Below are positions 1 through 11,186 of a stretch of DNA of 64,000 nt, piece by piece. A model generated the notes under the pieces. The model was not told where the DNA came from. It saw nothing but the letters and a program-made list of their open reading frames with translations, and searched no databases. This stretch comes from Diadophis punctatus similis (taxonomy: Eukaryota; Chordata; Lepidosauria; Squamata; Dipsadidae): the NCBI GenBank assembly GCA_023053685.1, contig JALIGW010000002.1:251919239-251983238 (forward strand). Reading direction: 5' to 3'. Each line of letters starts with the position of its first letter. Within the stretch, counting starts at the first letter, position 1. The position numbers and the translations under genes are program-made.

Positions 1-107
1 AGGTAACATCTTTGTGGTGCGAGCTGCACTGGATTCATTCCTTTACAGGTGCAATTCAAAGTCATACCACCCCACTGTGTTTTACACTACTCAGTTCAGT
101 GCCAGCG
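1..107. other. window edge, possible LINE 3' coding scrap
   Basis: No gene is supported. Positions about 20-60 resemble the C-terminal part of an L2/jockey-type LINE reverse transcriptase (reading like arginine-alanine-alanine-leucine-aspartate), but the stretch is too short to be sure. Confidence 0.25.
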
Positions 108-248
108 TATTGTCCCCAGTAATCTGGGTCCTCATTTTCTGATCTCAGAAATATGAAAACCTGAGTCAACCTCGAGCCCCATCACGATCGAATTCCAGGC
201 TGTGGGCAGAGTCAGCTGGCAATACCGCATTCTAACCAGAGCCAACAT
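108..248 (-). mobile_element. degraded tRNA-derived SINE fragment
   Basis: The segment reads, in antisense, like the body of the Sauria/Squam-type SINE found elsewhere in the window: the 'caatctgggtcctcatttt' block, then 'ctgagtcaacct', then 'gcattctaacca'. The middle is scrambled and both ends are ragged, so this is an old copy. Confidence 0.5.
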
Positions 249-855
249 GGTACCTGACATTATTGTCCCACCTTTATTATTTTTGCATACATCTGTTCTA
301 CAGGTTGGCTAGGATGGGGACGCTCCTAGCCCCTTAAATATTGCTATTGGACAGGAGCTAAGAAGTCAGTCTTTTTCGCTGCAGACCTTCCATATGAAAC
401 ACAGTTCCCCGTGTATTGGCAGGCTTTTATCCTCAGAGTCTTCTGAAAGGAAGGAAGATCTAGCTAAGCACTGGGATAAGAGGAGATGCCTGCACATCAG
501 AAGCTTGATTTGGAACCAGGTGTTTGTTTATATTTATTAAATTTAGATGCTGCTAATCCTGCGGTGAACTTCTCCAGTTTAACTCCTTGCGAGGAGAAAG
601 ATAACCAGTTTTGAGCAAAAATGACAACAGGCACTAACATAATTAGTAAGGCAAAGAAGCCTGGTTAACTTATAAATTGAACAAAAGCTAGAATCACCTT
701 TTTAGGATTCCCAGACCATCAAATTGCCACCAACCCTGATAGAAATTCCCTGTACTTGCAGGGCAAGTACATTTTAAATGTGGAGAGGTTGAAGTTTGCC
801 ATTTTGTATATAGGGGGTTTATTGGTTTCTGTATTAAGGTTGTATTGCTTTAAAT
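249..855. other. intergenic, no gene seen
   Basis: No convincing coding frame. The last 75 bases (about 781-855) belong to an unclassified interspersed repeat that recurs at about 16500-16620 and that was the target of the MITE beginning at 856. Confidence 0.5.
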
Positions 856-1217
856 CAGTGGTTCCCAACCTGTGGTACGTGTACCACTAGTGGTACGCGA
901 GGGCCTTCCAGGTGGTACGCGAACACTTTCGGGGTCATGAACGATTTTTAGTTAGTTATTTTTTACTTCACAAAAATGTTTACTGCCTAACACAAGATAA
1001 TCTGGCAACGATTTGCAACTGTTGCCACACGCCACCCACCTGGTCCCAGCGGCCCGAGAATCCAGTTGCTGGATGCGCGGGGCCAAAAAAGGAACGGTAC
1101 AATTATGGAAATAAAGTGATATCTGATCGAATTTAGTTTCTCTGGAACCAGGTGATACGCGGCGACTGTACGGGACCTCCAAGTGGTACTCGATCACAAA
1201 AAGGTTGGGAACCACTG
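856..1217. mobile_element. hAT-type MITE, copy 1
   Basis: The element starts CAGTGGTTCCCAACCT and ends with its reverse complement, giving a 16-bp terminal inverted repeat. Flanking octamers are ctttaaat (848-855) and ctgtaaac (1218-1225), a slightly decayed 8-bp target duplication typical of hAT elements. A second copy of the same family is at 13854-14204. No transposase frame is inside, so it is non-autonomous. Confidence 0.85.
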
Positions 1218-1372
1218 CTGTAAACCATATAAAGACATATGAATTGGCCTGCCATACACTTCTTCTTACTAAGTAAAAATATACACATACATACACGTTT
1301 ATGTATCCCTTTTGTGGAGGTCTGGGATGTACGGGGTCCACCATAGCTGAAACTCGAACCCATTCAGGGAGG

Positions 1373-1570
1373 GAGGTTCATTATGAGGTTCTGCGGGTCC
1401 TGGATTTCCGCATAAATAGGGGGATCCTGCAATACCTGGTACAATGGAAGGGATATCCCCTGTAGGAGGCATCCTGGGTGAGGAGTCGGGATGTAAGGGC
1501 TGCACGATTAGTGAGACGGTTCCACCGGGAGCACCCTCAAAAGCCAGTGGGGATAGAAGCGTGGTCCTAA
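1373..1570 (+). pseudogene. Ty3/gypsy integrase chromodomain remnant
   Basis: One frame reads as the C-terminal end of a Ty3/gypsy polyprotein. It has a YEVLRVLD start, then YLVQWKGYP, then a SWV..RDV segment and FHREHPQKP before a TAA stop at 1568-1570. This is the chromodomain-like tail of integrase in chromovirus-type LTR retrotransposons, used by that family to recognise chromatin. A TAG stop at 1463-1465 interrupts the frame after the YP motif, and nothing upstream in the window carries the rest of pol. It is therefore a dead fragment. The bases after the stop include a purine-rich run near 1677-1710 that could be the polypurine tract, but no LTR pair was found. Confidence 0.75.
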
Positions 1571-2084
1571 ATGTGGTCTTTGTTTACGTTCCAAAAAGCA
1601 TCTCCATGGTAGAGAGGAGCCACCTGTCAAACCCCAAAATGGTGAGTGTCCGGCGGGCCATCTCGGGGTTGCCATTTGGGGGGGATCACCATTCAGGGGG
1701 GAAGAAGGTGTGAAGGGCAAAGCCAGGTTAATGCGGATTTACATGGTGTGGGAGGCAGCAGGCAGTGGAGGAACTCGGCCGACGATCAGCTGGAGAATCG
1801 GTGCTGATCAGCTGGAGAGCTGGAGCGCCGATTAGCGGGAGGTTCGTGGCACTAGTCTACCGACAAGCCAGCTTGAAAGCAGGCAGGCTGGCAGAAAGAC
1901 AAATTAGGCGCGGCCAAAGCGTCTCGGCTTTTCGCGACATCCGGAAGCCACAGGATCGGGCGGGTGCGCAAGCAGTGGAAAAGCAGCAGCAGTTAGTGCT
2001 GACTTTGATCGCAGTCGCTTTATGATGAGTGTCCAAGCCTACATTTAACGCATGAAACGAACTGTGCTGCTTGCTGTTTCCTGA
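1571..2084. other. possible retroelement 3' sequence, unclassified
   Basis: GC-balanced sequence after the gypsy remnant, with a G-rich run near 1677-1705 and a repeated 'gatcagctgga' near 1785-1815. It may be the 3' untranslated region or LTR of the gypsy element. No second LTR copy is present to confirm this. Confidence 0.3.
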
Positions 2085-2254
2085 TGCTGGAGGCTCAGAA
2101 CCTGACACCTTTATTATATATAGAAACAATTCAACATGGCAAACATACTTTCGACAGATCCACACTGGCTTTCTCTCACCCAGCAAAGCAGTTCCCCTCA
2201 ACTCCGTAAAAGTGAACTACCGAACTGGGCCAGAGAAAGGAAGCTCAGATCAGA

Positions 2255-2735
2255 TTAGAGGCCTGCAGGCTAAAAAATATGAAGAATGGTTGCAAGAATT
2301 GGGCATGGCTAGTCTAGTGAAGAGAAGGACTAGCGGTGCCATGATAGCAGTCTTCCAATATTTGAGGGACTGTCACAGAGAGGAGGGGAGCAACCTGTTT
2401 TCCATAGCACCCAAAGGCCAGACAAAGAACAATGGATGGAAACTGATCAGGGAAAGATTCAAAGTAGAAACAAGGAGAAATTTTCTACAGAGAACAATCA
2501 ACCAATGGAACAGTTTGCCTTCAGAAGTTGTAGTTGCTTCATCACTGGAAGCTTTCAAGAAGAGACTCGATTGCCACTTGTCAGAAATGGTATAGGGTCT
2601 GCTGCATGAGTCCGTCCCGTATCCCAAACTCCCCGCCCCTTGGAGAACTACAATGCTGATCCAGTCAAAGAAATCGAGTTTGACACCCCTGGTAAAGGGT
2701 CTGTTGCTAAAGTCCCTTCCATCTCATATCCTTCA
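2255..2735 (+). mobile_element. CR1-type LINE 3' end, unit A copy
   Basis: A frame ending at 2595 reads as the C-terminus of a CR1 ORF2, with LQELGMASLVKRR, MIAVFQYLRDC, NFLQRTINQWNSLPSEVV and FKKRLDCHLSEMV motifs. It is strongly 5' truncated, lacking endonuclease and catalytic RT. After the stop an 87-bp insertion separates two copies of the 'tatagggtctgctgc' sequence before the CR1 tail. The same composite sits at 26100-27180 in front of unit C, so it was part of the duplicated unit. Confidence 0.75.
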
Positions 2736-2849
2736 TGTTTGATACTAAGACAAGTTTCACTAAAGAGAATCATGCAAGTAATTAAATGTTTAATTGTTCA
2801 GCTGGGTTTTCAATGAGAAACAACAAACGAAATTCAACATTCCTCTACA

Positions 2850-2941
2850 CACATCAAATGTTGCCTCATGTGAAATTTCTTTTGTGTGATAAGGGAAGAA
2901 CTTTGTGTGAAACACTGTCTGCAATCTAGCTATTTGAATGG
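2850..2941 (-). pseudogene. lost terminal finger of ZNF-A
   Basis: Read on the minus strand, sequence past the ZNF-A stop still encodes a recognisable finger (LDC..CFTQSSSLITQKKFH) and a tail ending MCVEE. Two nonsense changes (after GE, and at the first cysteine region) separate it from the array. Unit C has the same two stops; unit B keeps this finger intact. Confidence 0.75.
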
Positions 2942-5090
<2,149 letters not shown>

Positions 5091-5857
5091 CTATAAGATT
5101 CATATTAATGGATTAGTTTCATTATTGTTTTAAAAATGGCTGCAGAACCTGGGGAAAAAGCAAAAAAAAAATCCTGTCTATATAGTACTATGAAAAAGCA
5201 AAGATATCAAAATGCTTGTTTAACCTCTAACATTCATTATTATTTGTTAGGCATAGACATGTAGCTAAATCCAACTTCAAATATCCACTCATATTTCAAA
5301 TTATGAAATTCTTTGGTTTGCTTGGGTAGATCACAAATTATTATCACTGCAAAGTGTTATAAAAATACCTGAAAATACTGAGATTTATACAGATACACTT
5401 ATATCCATACATAAATAATTTATCTATGTACAAAAACTATGTGTATTTCAGTCTTCAAAATGTTTCAGAAAGGGATTCACTTTGATCTACTTTGATCTAC
5501 TTTAAGAAAGGTGGGGACACAAATAGATGAGATGGTGCCCAAATCCTAGGCAAGATTTAAAATATCTGTTTTGCCCATGAAAGTCCTCGCTTGCCAGGAA
5601 AGCAATATGTCAATAACATCACAAGGAATGAAGTGTTACGCGAAGACCGAGGGAGATAGAAATATCTCCCAAATCTCCCAGCAGAAAATCACAGACAGCA
5701 ATTTTAAATCATACGGCATAAGGATAACAACATTTGGGAAGTGAAAGAATATGGAGCAGCAGCCCACATCTTTCAGCCTCGTTGTTTCCTAGGCCGTGGA
5801 GGAAAGCAAAGGGCCCGATTTGCTCCCGGCTTCTCCTCCGACCTGCCCTCCACTCAC
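5091..5857 (-). other. ZNF-A intron
   Basis: Bounded by GTGAGT on the exon-1 side and TATAG on the finger-exon side. At 767 bp it has no extra exon that I can see. Positions near 5200-5204 are the empty site for the SINE present in unit C at 29939-30151. Confidence 0.65.
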
Positions 5858-5912
5858 CTCCCAGGAGCCGTTTCGACCCTTCAAACAGCAAAAGAAGCTC
5901 CGCCGACACCAT
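5858..5912 (-). CDS. ZNF-A first coding exon
   Basis: 55 nt, ATG at 5912, ending in CTGGGAG followed by a GTGAGTG donor. It encodes MVSAELLLLFEGSKRLLG plus one base. Units B (18445-18499) and C (30859-30922) have the same exon in the same frame and phase, which supports it as a real coding exon. It could also act as an upstream ORF, because the spliced frame stops a few codons into the finger exon. Confidence 0.6.
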
Positions 5913-6095
5913 TAACCTCCCGTGGATGAGCCGGAAGAGGAAGTTCCTTGCCCTTCTGAAAAATCCTCTCTAGCAATCCAATCCTCTATCGTTTCAACTC
6001 GTTCCATCTCCGCTTCTACCTCCCCAGTAGACTAGCAATGCCTCTACTGTACTGTATTCACTGCTTTCTAGTCTTGAGTGTTTCTTCTTTCTATA

Positions 6096-6109
6096 GCGCC
6101 ATCTAGTGA
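6096..6109 (-). promoter_or_regulatory. CTCF-like motif upstream of ZNF-A exon 1
   Basis: On the gene's sense strand it reads TCACTAGATGGCGC then TATAG. It matches the CTCF core CCASYAGRKGGCRS at 13 of 14 positions. It lies about 185 bp upstream of the exon-1 ATG, and equivalent sites occur in units B, C, D and E. Confidence 0.5.
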
Positions 6110-6355
6110 CGTAAGGTTGAAAATCTCTACCCTAAAGCGTTTGCAAGATGTTTTCATGGATTCCGTAGTTCCTTCTGTGCCATCAAGTCTTATTCGACTC
6201 CCACCGAGCACAGGAATAGTTTTCGGCCATGAGAATCTATGCTAAGCTAAGAGTGCACTCATTGTCCCCACTTGCTGCAACTAAACCAAAGGAAAGAGTC
6301 CTAGCGGGGAAGTAAAGGGTAAACAGCCAAGGAAGAAGTGCATCTGCTTCGGTAA

Positions 6356-6880
6356 ATTTTAGATTTAGATTTATTATTAGAGTTGGAAGGGACCTTGTAG
6401 GTCATCTAGTCCAACCCTCTGCTCAAGCAGGAGTTCCTACACCATTTGAGACAGATGACAGTCCAGTCTCTCCTTGAAGGTTGCAAGTGTTGGGGCTCTC
6501 ACAACCTCCGCTGGCAAGCTGTTCCACTGGTTGATCGCTCTCACCGTCAGAAAGTTTCTCCTCACTTCCAGGTTGAATCTCTCCTTGGTCAGCTTCCATT
6601 CATTATTCCTTGTTTGGCTTTCTGGTGCCATAGAGAACAGCCTGACCCCCTCCTCTCTGTGGCATCCCCTCAAGTATTGGAACACTGCTATCATGTCTCC
6701 CCTGGTCCTTCTCTTCACCAGACTGGCCAAGCTCAGTTCCTGCAACCGCTCTTTGTATGTTTTATTTTCCAGACCCTTTATCATCCTGGTTGCTCTCTAA
6801 TGCACTTTCTCTAGGGTTTCAATGTCTTTTTTGTAGTGTGGTGACCAAAACTGGATGCAGTACTCTAGGTGTGGTTGATT
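6356..6880 (-). mobile_element. CR1 3' fragment inserted in unit A
   Basis: Minus-strand CR1 tail, with 'gttggaagggacc' and 'agtccaaccctctgctcaagcagg' forms, followed by the C-terminal ORF2 frame (6437-6784; DMIAVFQYLRGC, AINQWNSLPAEVV). Unit C reads straight through this point near 31384, so the insertion followed the A/C duplication. Confidence 0.8.
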
Positions 6881-6945
6881 GAATGATTGAATGATTGAAA
6901 CTGTAAGAGTGAAGCTTGACCATACTTAGGTTCACAGGTTTATTT

Positions 6946-7110
6946 ATTTATTTTATTTATTTCTTGGTTCTTATATGCCTCCCTACTCCCGAGGGACTCA
7001 GGGCGGCGTACAGCAATATACAAGAACACTAGATAATAAATAGTAATTAAAAACCAAGTTTTAAAAGTTTTAAAAATGAACAGTTAAAAAAATATACACC
7101 ACCAGACATT
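6946..7110 (-). mobile_element. squamate repeat with A-rich tail (antisense)
   Basis: Starts with a T/A-rich run (tttatttattt) and then the antisense of a common squamate repeat end ('gagggactcagggcggcgtac'). Unit C lacks it between the 'cacaggttta' and 'gtgactg' blocks. I do not assign a family. The same sense-strand tail is at about 21645-21765. Confidence 0.55.
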
Positions 7111-7119
7111 AGTCCAGTT

Positions 7120-7500
7120 CTGTGCCCACGTGACTGTTACTTGCAGCTTCTTGCCACCATCCCCTTGTCAGAAGCTAGGTAGGACAGTCAGAAATGGGAT
7201 CATAAATGTGCACAGGTGGCAGCACCCAAATTGGTGCAACTCCTTTTCCTGCACCTTCAGAACCACAGGAAGGGCTGAAGTGCGGTCACTGAAGAAGTGC
7301 CATGATGGCCACAAATCTATGGACCAGGTGTATATCTGCTTTTACAGTACAGTAATTTTGAAGGCTCAGGGAACAAATGGTAAGGACTGCCTATACAACT
7401 GAACCTCATAAAGGATTCTCTCCTACCAATCTGTAGGGCTGTATGACAATTTTCTGGTACCATTTCTATACAATAAAACAGAATTCCTAACATACTCAAT
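7120..7500 (+). pseudogene. decayed copy of unrecognised ORF, unit A
   Basis: Part of the frame 7130-7402 (HPNW..FSC.F, DQVYICFYS, LKAQGTNGK) matches the open minus-strand frame at 40969-41349 (NPNWSICFSGSF, DQVYICLYSA, LKAQGTNR). Another decayed copy is at 31800-32010. The family is unknown to me. Confidence 0.5.
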
Positions 7501-7640
7501 TCCGTGTTTCCCAGAAAATACGACCTATTCAGAAAATAAGTCCTAGCTTGAGTTTTTGGGGGCGGGCCTAATATACGCCCTACCCCAAAAATAAGCCCTA
7601 GTGGTGGGCGTGGCCAGCACAGGAGGCTGCCCTTCCTTTC
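7501..7640. mobile_element. end of a TA-target MITE
   Basis: 'CCGTGTTTCCCAGAAAATACGACC' type start, followed by a 'caaaaataagccctag' block. It matches the termini of the complete elements at 31652-31787 and 49863-50716. The other end is not clear. Confidence 0.5.
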
Positions 7641-8563
7641 CCCGGTCAGCTAATGGCAACTGGGCCTGTCACGATGTGAATATTGCCAGTTGAGCTTCTC
7701 TACTATATTTCTAGATCTACTATATTTTCTAATCAAGCAGACATGTGACATGTATTACTGCGCATGTGTGCATTCCAAGGAGTCTCCTCCTTCCTTCTTC
7801 TCCTGCAAGCCTCACCCGAGGCAGACGTGAATTCTTAGCTGAGAAAATGTAGCTTATTAAGGTTTATATTTTGTTACTTTTATACTGAAATAAATATTTT
7901 GTTAATTAGAATTAAATCTCGGGTTTTATTTTCTAAGTAAGGATGACTTCAAGGGAACAAGATCCATACATCGCCTCTGGTAGGAATAAATTCCTATCCC
8001 ATCAGGGCCCCTTAATCAGGACCCATAGATCAGCTGAGCTGATTGGGAGCTGCCTCTCGTTCTATCTCTCTGGGTGCCTGGAGGTGTTTCTTGCACACTT
8101 GCCAGTCCCAGCCCTGCTGCACCACCAGGCAACCTTGCAGCCAAGGGCCCCTCTCTTCTGCTGCTCACTTTGTAGCTCTGGAGCAGGCAGCGACCATTGC
8201 CTGCTCCCCTGCCCCCACTTCTGCCCAACTGGGGCTATTCACCCTCCTGGCTGCGCTGCGCTGCTCTGCCCTGCAGCTTCGGCAGGCAAGAGCTCCATGG
8301 TGGCCCATCAGTGGGATGGAGGAGAGAAGGGGAGATCGCCCCTTCCCCCTCCATCCAACTGCTCCTGCCTAGTGTGGGGCAATTTTTGGAGCGCAAAGGA
8401 GGAAGGGGCGATCTCCCGTCCCTCTTCCATTTGTCAATCCCGCTGCAGGGAAGTCTGCAGGGATGTACAGGGCTGCCACGGAGCTGCTGCCTGCGGAAGC
8501 AGTAGCTCACCCAACCGACTTTCCGCCGTGTAGATATGCAGTTAGACCGAATGGATTTGCTTT
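7641..8563. other. GC-rich intergenic sequence, no gene seen
   Basis: Several overlapping frames are open only because of base composition; none shows a domain. An 'aaggggagatcgccccttc' hairpin is at about 8327-8350, with a related 'aaggggcgatctccc' near 8403-8420. This is probably transposon-derived. Confidence 0.35.
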
Positions 8564-8611
8564 CTTCTCGCATAAATCATCCCCAAGGAAAGGAGGATCA
8601 GCAGGAAAATC
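8564..8611. repeat. left arm of interrupted inverted repeat
   Basis: 'ataaatcatccccaaggaaa' and the bases after it are repeated in reverse complement at 9303-9352 and 9480-9500. The loop now holds a candidate solo LTR (8882-9302), and a CR1 fragment interrupts the right arm. Confidence 0.6.
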
Positions 8612-8881
8612 TCTCTCCCCCTCCCCCCCGCCGCAGATCCCTTTCTGAAAGTTTTCCTCACCCTGCCCGCTCATTGTGCAGGCACTTCTGATCTTTCTCC
8701 CTCTCCTACATCTCCAGCAAAATCAACCTGTGATGAACGAGGCTGCCAACAAGATCCGAGGAGTGCCCACAATTCTGCCTCCCTGCTCCACCCGAGTCAC
8801 CTAAACCAGATCCCCCCCCCTCTGCTCATCAGCCCTGCCAGTCCTGCACAGACGCACATGGCTTTGGCATAAATCATCCCC

Positions 8882-9302
8882 TGTGCTGTCACAGCTGACG
8901 GGATAGTTAGCTTGATTTGGGAAATGTTTCTTTAAGACATTGCATTGGGGGAATTGTAGTTAAATGGCACTCTGGGTAATGTAGTTTCATGCCATGTGAC
9001 CACATCTGTGTATTCCTATTGGCTCTGACATGGGAGAAGGGGGCAATTTGGAAAGCATTCCAGTTAGTTCTTTGTGCTTCATTAAGCAAGACAGCGTGTA
9101 AAAGGCAACATGTGAAACCGCGTGGTCTAGTGGCCGGGAACAACTAACCTCTTTTTACCTGTACAATGAGAAGATTACGCTGTAAAAGTATTGCATCATG
9201 ATCGTAAGTCATTGTGTGAATATTTTGCAATAAAGTAGTCTGTTGTTCTCGTTGTGCCGAGTTATCTTATCTTACTGGGCGAGTTCAGCTCGTACCACGA
9301 CA
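8882..9302 (+). mobile_element. candidate solo LTR (421 bp)
   Basis: Begins TGTGCTGTCAC and ends ACCACGACA, flanked by TCCCC on both sides (8877-8881 and 9303-9307), a 5-bp duplication. It has an inverted CCAAT (ATTGG at 9018-9022), a weak TATA-like TGTAAAAG at 9097-9104 and AATAAA at 9229-9234, in correct order. No internal retroviral sequence is attached, so it is solo. The short, C-rich duplication could be chance. Confidence 0.55.
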
Positions 9303-9352
9303 TCCCCTCTCCCACATTTTCCTGCCAATCCTCCTTTCCTTGGGGATAAGAA
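9303..9352. repeat. right arm of interrupted inverted repeat
   Basis: Reverse complement of the arm at 8564-8611, with a few mismatches. The arm continues at about 9480-9500 after the CR1 insertion. Confidence 0.55.
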
Positions 9353-9480
9353 TAATAACAGGGTTGGAAGAGACCTTGGAGGTCTTCTAGTCCAACCCCC
9401 TGCTTAGGCAGGAAACCACTTCAGCCAAATGGTTATCCAACATCTTCTTAAAAACTTCCAGTGTTGGAACATTCAACATG
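9353..9480 (-). mobile_element. CR1 3' tail
   Basis: Antisense CR1 end: 'gggttggaagagaccttgg', 'agtccaaccccctgcttagg' and 'atccaacatcttcttaaaaa' blocks. About 130 bp long and severely 5' truncated, inside the inverted-repeat arm. Confidence 0.7.
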
Positions 9481-9589
9481 ATTTATGATGATTTATGCCC
9501 AAACTGTGGATGTGCCTGTGTGCAGGGAACCCCAAGGAAAGGAGGTTACATGAACACATGAAAGAGCTCCTACCAAGTCAGCAGCAGTG

Positions 9590-10075
9590 CCTGAATCAAA
9601 ACAAAGCACTGTGAGTCCAGGTGCCCTTCCCGTTTGTTTCCCCCCCCCCTTTCGGGAAGCATTCACTGCCGCAGGAGTTAGGGTATTCAGATTACATCCT
9701 GACATGTTTTGGAAGGGAGAAGGCACAGCTGCTGTTGCCCGTCCTGGGGTTTGCACGGTGTGCGCATACGTGCATGAGAGAGAGAGATCCGTTCCAACCT
9801 TGGGAGCGTTACCGTGTACCAGGGCTGTCAGCGATGTGCTCTCTCCCTCTTTCTCTCTCTGACACACACATAAGCACACATATAGAGATTTGATCGGATC
9901 GCTGCCTCTGCTTGCTGCCGGTGCCATCCCGGCATGTTTTGGAAGGGAGAAGGCGCAGCTGCTGTTGCTCGTAGGATACATTTTTAATGTGCCGGGACAG
10001 CACCGGCAGGAGGCAGAGGCACGGGGATGCCCACTCCATGTCCAGCAGCTTCTGCAAGCACATTTCAGGAAAGAG
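9590..10075. repeat. GC-rich sequence with 48-bp direct repeat
   Basis: 9695-9742 and 9925-9972 are near-identical (sharing catgttttggaagggagaag and the following CAGCTGCTGTTGC). CA-rich and GA-rich microsatellite-like stretches lie between them. Long frames on both strands here are compositional. Confidence 0.6.
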
Positions 10076-10297
10076 TAAAGTGACCAGATTTTTTTTTTAA
10101 GCGGGACGGGGGGGGGCCCGCCTCGGCGCCATTTGAATTTTGCCCTCTGCGCATGTGCAGAACGCTGCGCATGCGCAGAGGGCAAAACAACGCAAATGTC
10201 GGCATGGGGGGGAGGCGGGAGGCCTTTCCTCGCCTCCCGCCTCCCCTTCGGGAGCCGGCAGTGACTTGGGCTGGCTGGTTAGATGCGGAGTCTCATG

Positions 10298-10366
10298 GTC
10301 CGGGTGAAGATCGCTCACTACGTGCTGGGGGACACGCTGGGGGTCGGCACCTCCGGCAAAGTCAAG
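10298..10366 (+). pseudogene. fragment resembling AMPK alpha subunit exon 1
   Basis: One frame reads RVKIAHYVLGD, TLGVGTSGKVK and then diverges. This is very close to the conserved start of the AMP-activated protein kinase catalytic subunit (glycine-rich ATP loop, normally GVGTFGKVK; family PRKAA1/PRKAA2, with YVLGD favouring the alpha-2 form). The phenylalanine of the loop is serine here. Sequence before and after does not continue the kinase, which fits capture of a genomic first exon rather than a processed copy. It is far too short to be functional. The match was recognised by eye. Confidence 0.6.
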
Positions 10367-10472
10367 AGCTACGGGGCACGGGGCGGGGCAGGCAGGACGG
10401 GGTGCCGGGTTGCAGGCCGGCAGCGGCGGAGGGTCGCTTGAACTCGCTTCCCGCCGCGGACCGCGTTCACGC

Positions 10473-11089
10473 GCGGCGGCGGCGACAGCAGCAAGCCGGG
10501 AGCGCTCACCCGGAATTGGAGTCAGCGAGCAGCTGAGCATCGGGGCTCTTCCCCCGCCTTCTCCATCCTCCAGGGTCGCCACTGCGGGGGTTCCGTCTCT
10601 CTGGTGGTGCCTGCGTTGGAAGGGAAGGGGGGGGAAAGGCAGCCTGCGGGGCTTGGCACGGCTGGGAGTTGCGAGGCGGCGTAGCAACCGGGCTGTTCCT
10701 CCGGGTGTGCTAAAGTGCTTGAGTTTTTTCTCTCACACACACACATGCACAACCTTCCAACGACCGGGTCAGACTGGATCTCCCAGCACGACTTCCCGGT
10801 CGTTGGAAGATTGTGCATGTGTGTGTGAGAGAGAAAAAACTCGAGCACTTTAGCACACCCGGAGGAACAGCCCGGTTGCTACGCCGCCTCGCAACTCCCA
10901 GCCGTGCCAAGCCCCGCAGGCCGCCTTTCCCCCCCTTCCCTTCCAACGCAGGCACCACCGGAGAGACGGAACCCCCGCAGTGGCGACCCTGGAGGATGGA
11001 GAAGGCGGGGGAAGAGCCCCGATGCCCAGCTGCTCGCTGACTCCAATTCCGGGCGAGCGCTCCCGGCTTGCTGCTGTCGCCGCCGCCGC
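10473..11089. repeat. large inverted repeat, arms about 295 bp
   Basis: 10473-10768 is the reverse complement of 10795-11089 with few differences, around a 26-bp spacer. Examples are GCGGCGGCGACAGCAGCAAG on the left and its complement near 11062-11089, and a (CA)n tract on each side of the centre. The symmetrical long frames on opposite strands are products of this symmetry. Confidence 0.9.
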
Positions 11090-11186
11090 TCACCCTTCAA
11101 TAGCCAATCAGCGTGGGGCGCCGACAGCAGCGACGTCATCTCTCCGCGCCCGCCTTGCAGAGAGAAACGTATGGGTGGGTGTTTTA

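Larger units (their letters stand above)
10076..11184. mobile_element. composite MITE with host-gene-like insert
   Basis: The left edge (TAAAGTGACCAGA then a T-run and GCGGGAC) resembles the terminus of the complete MITE at 11187-11412, so a longer relative probably begins here. Inside are a hairpin around TGCGCATGCGCA at 10143-10188, a fragment resembling AMPK alpha exon 1 (10298-10366) and a 600-bp inverted repeat (10473-11089). The right end is not defined. Confidence 0.4.

Noticed and set aside
7943..8648. Overlapping proline/serine-rich frames
   Set aside because: Composition-driven, with frames on both strands and no start context or homology that I recognise.
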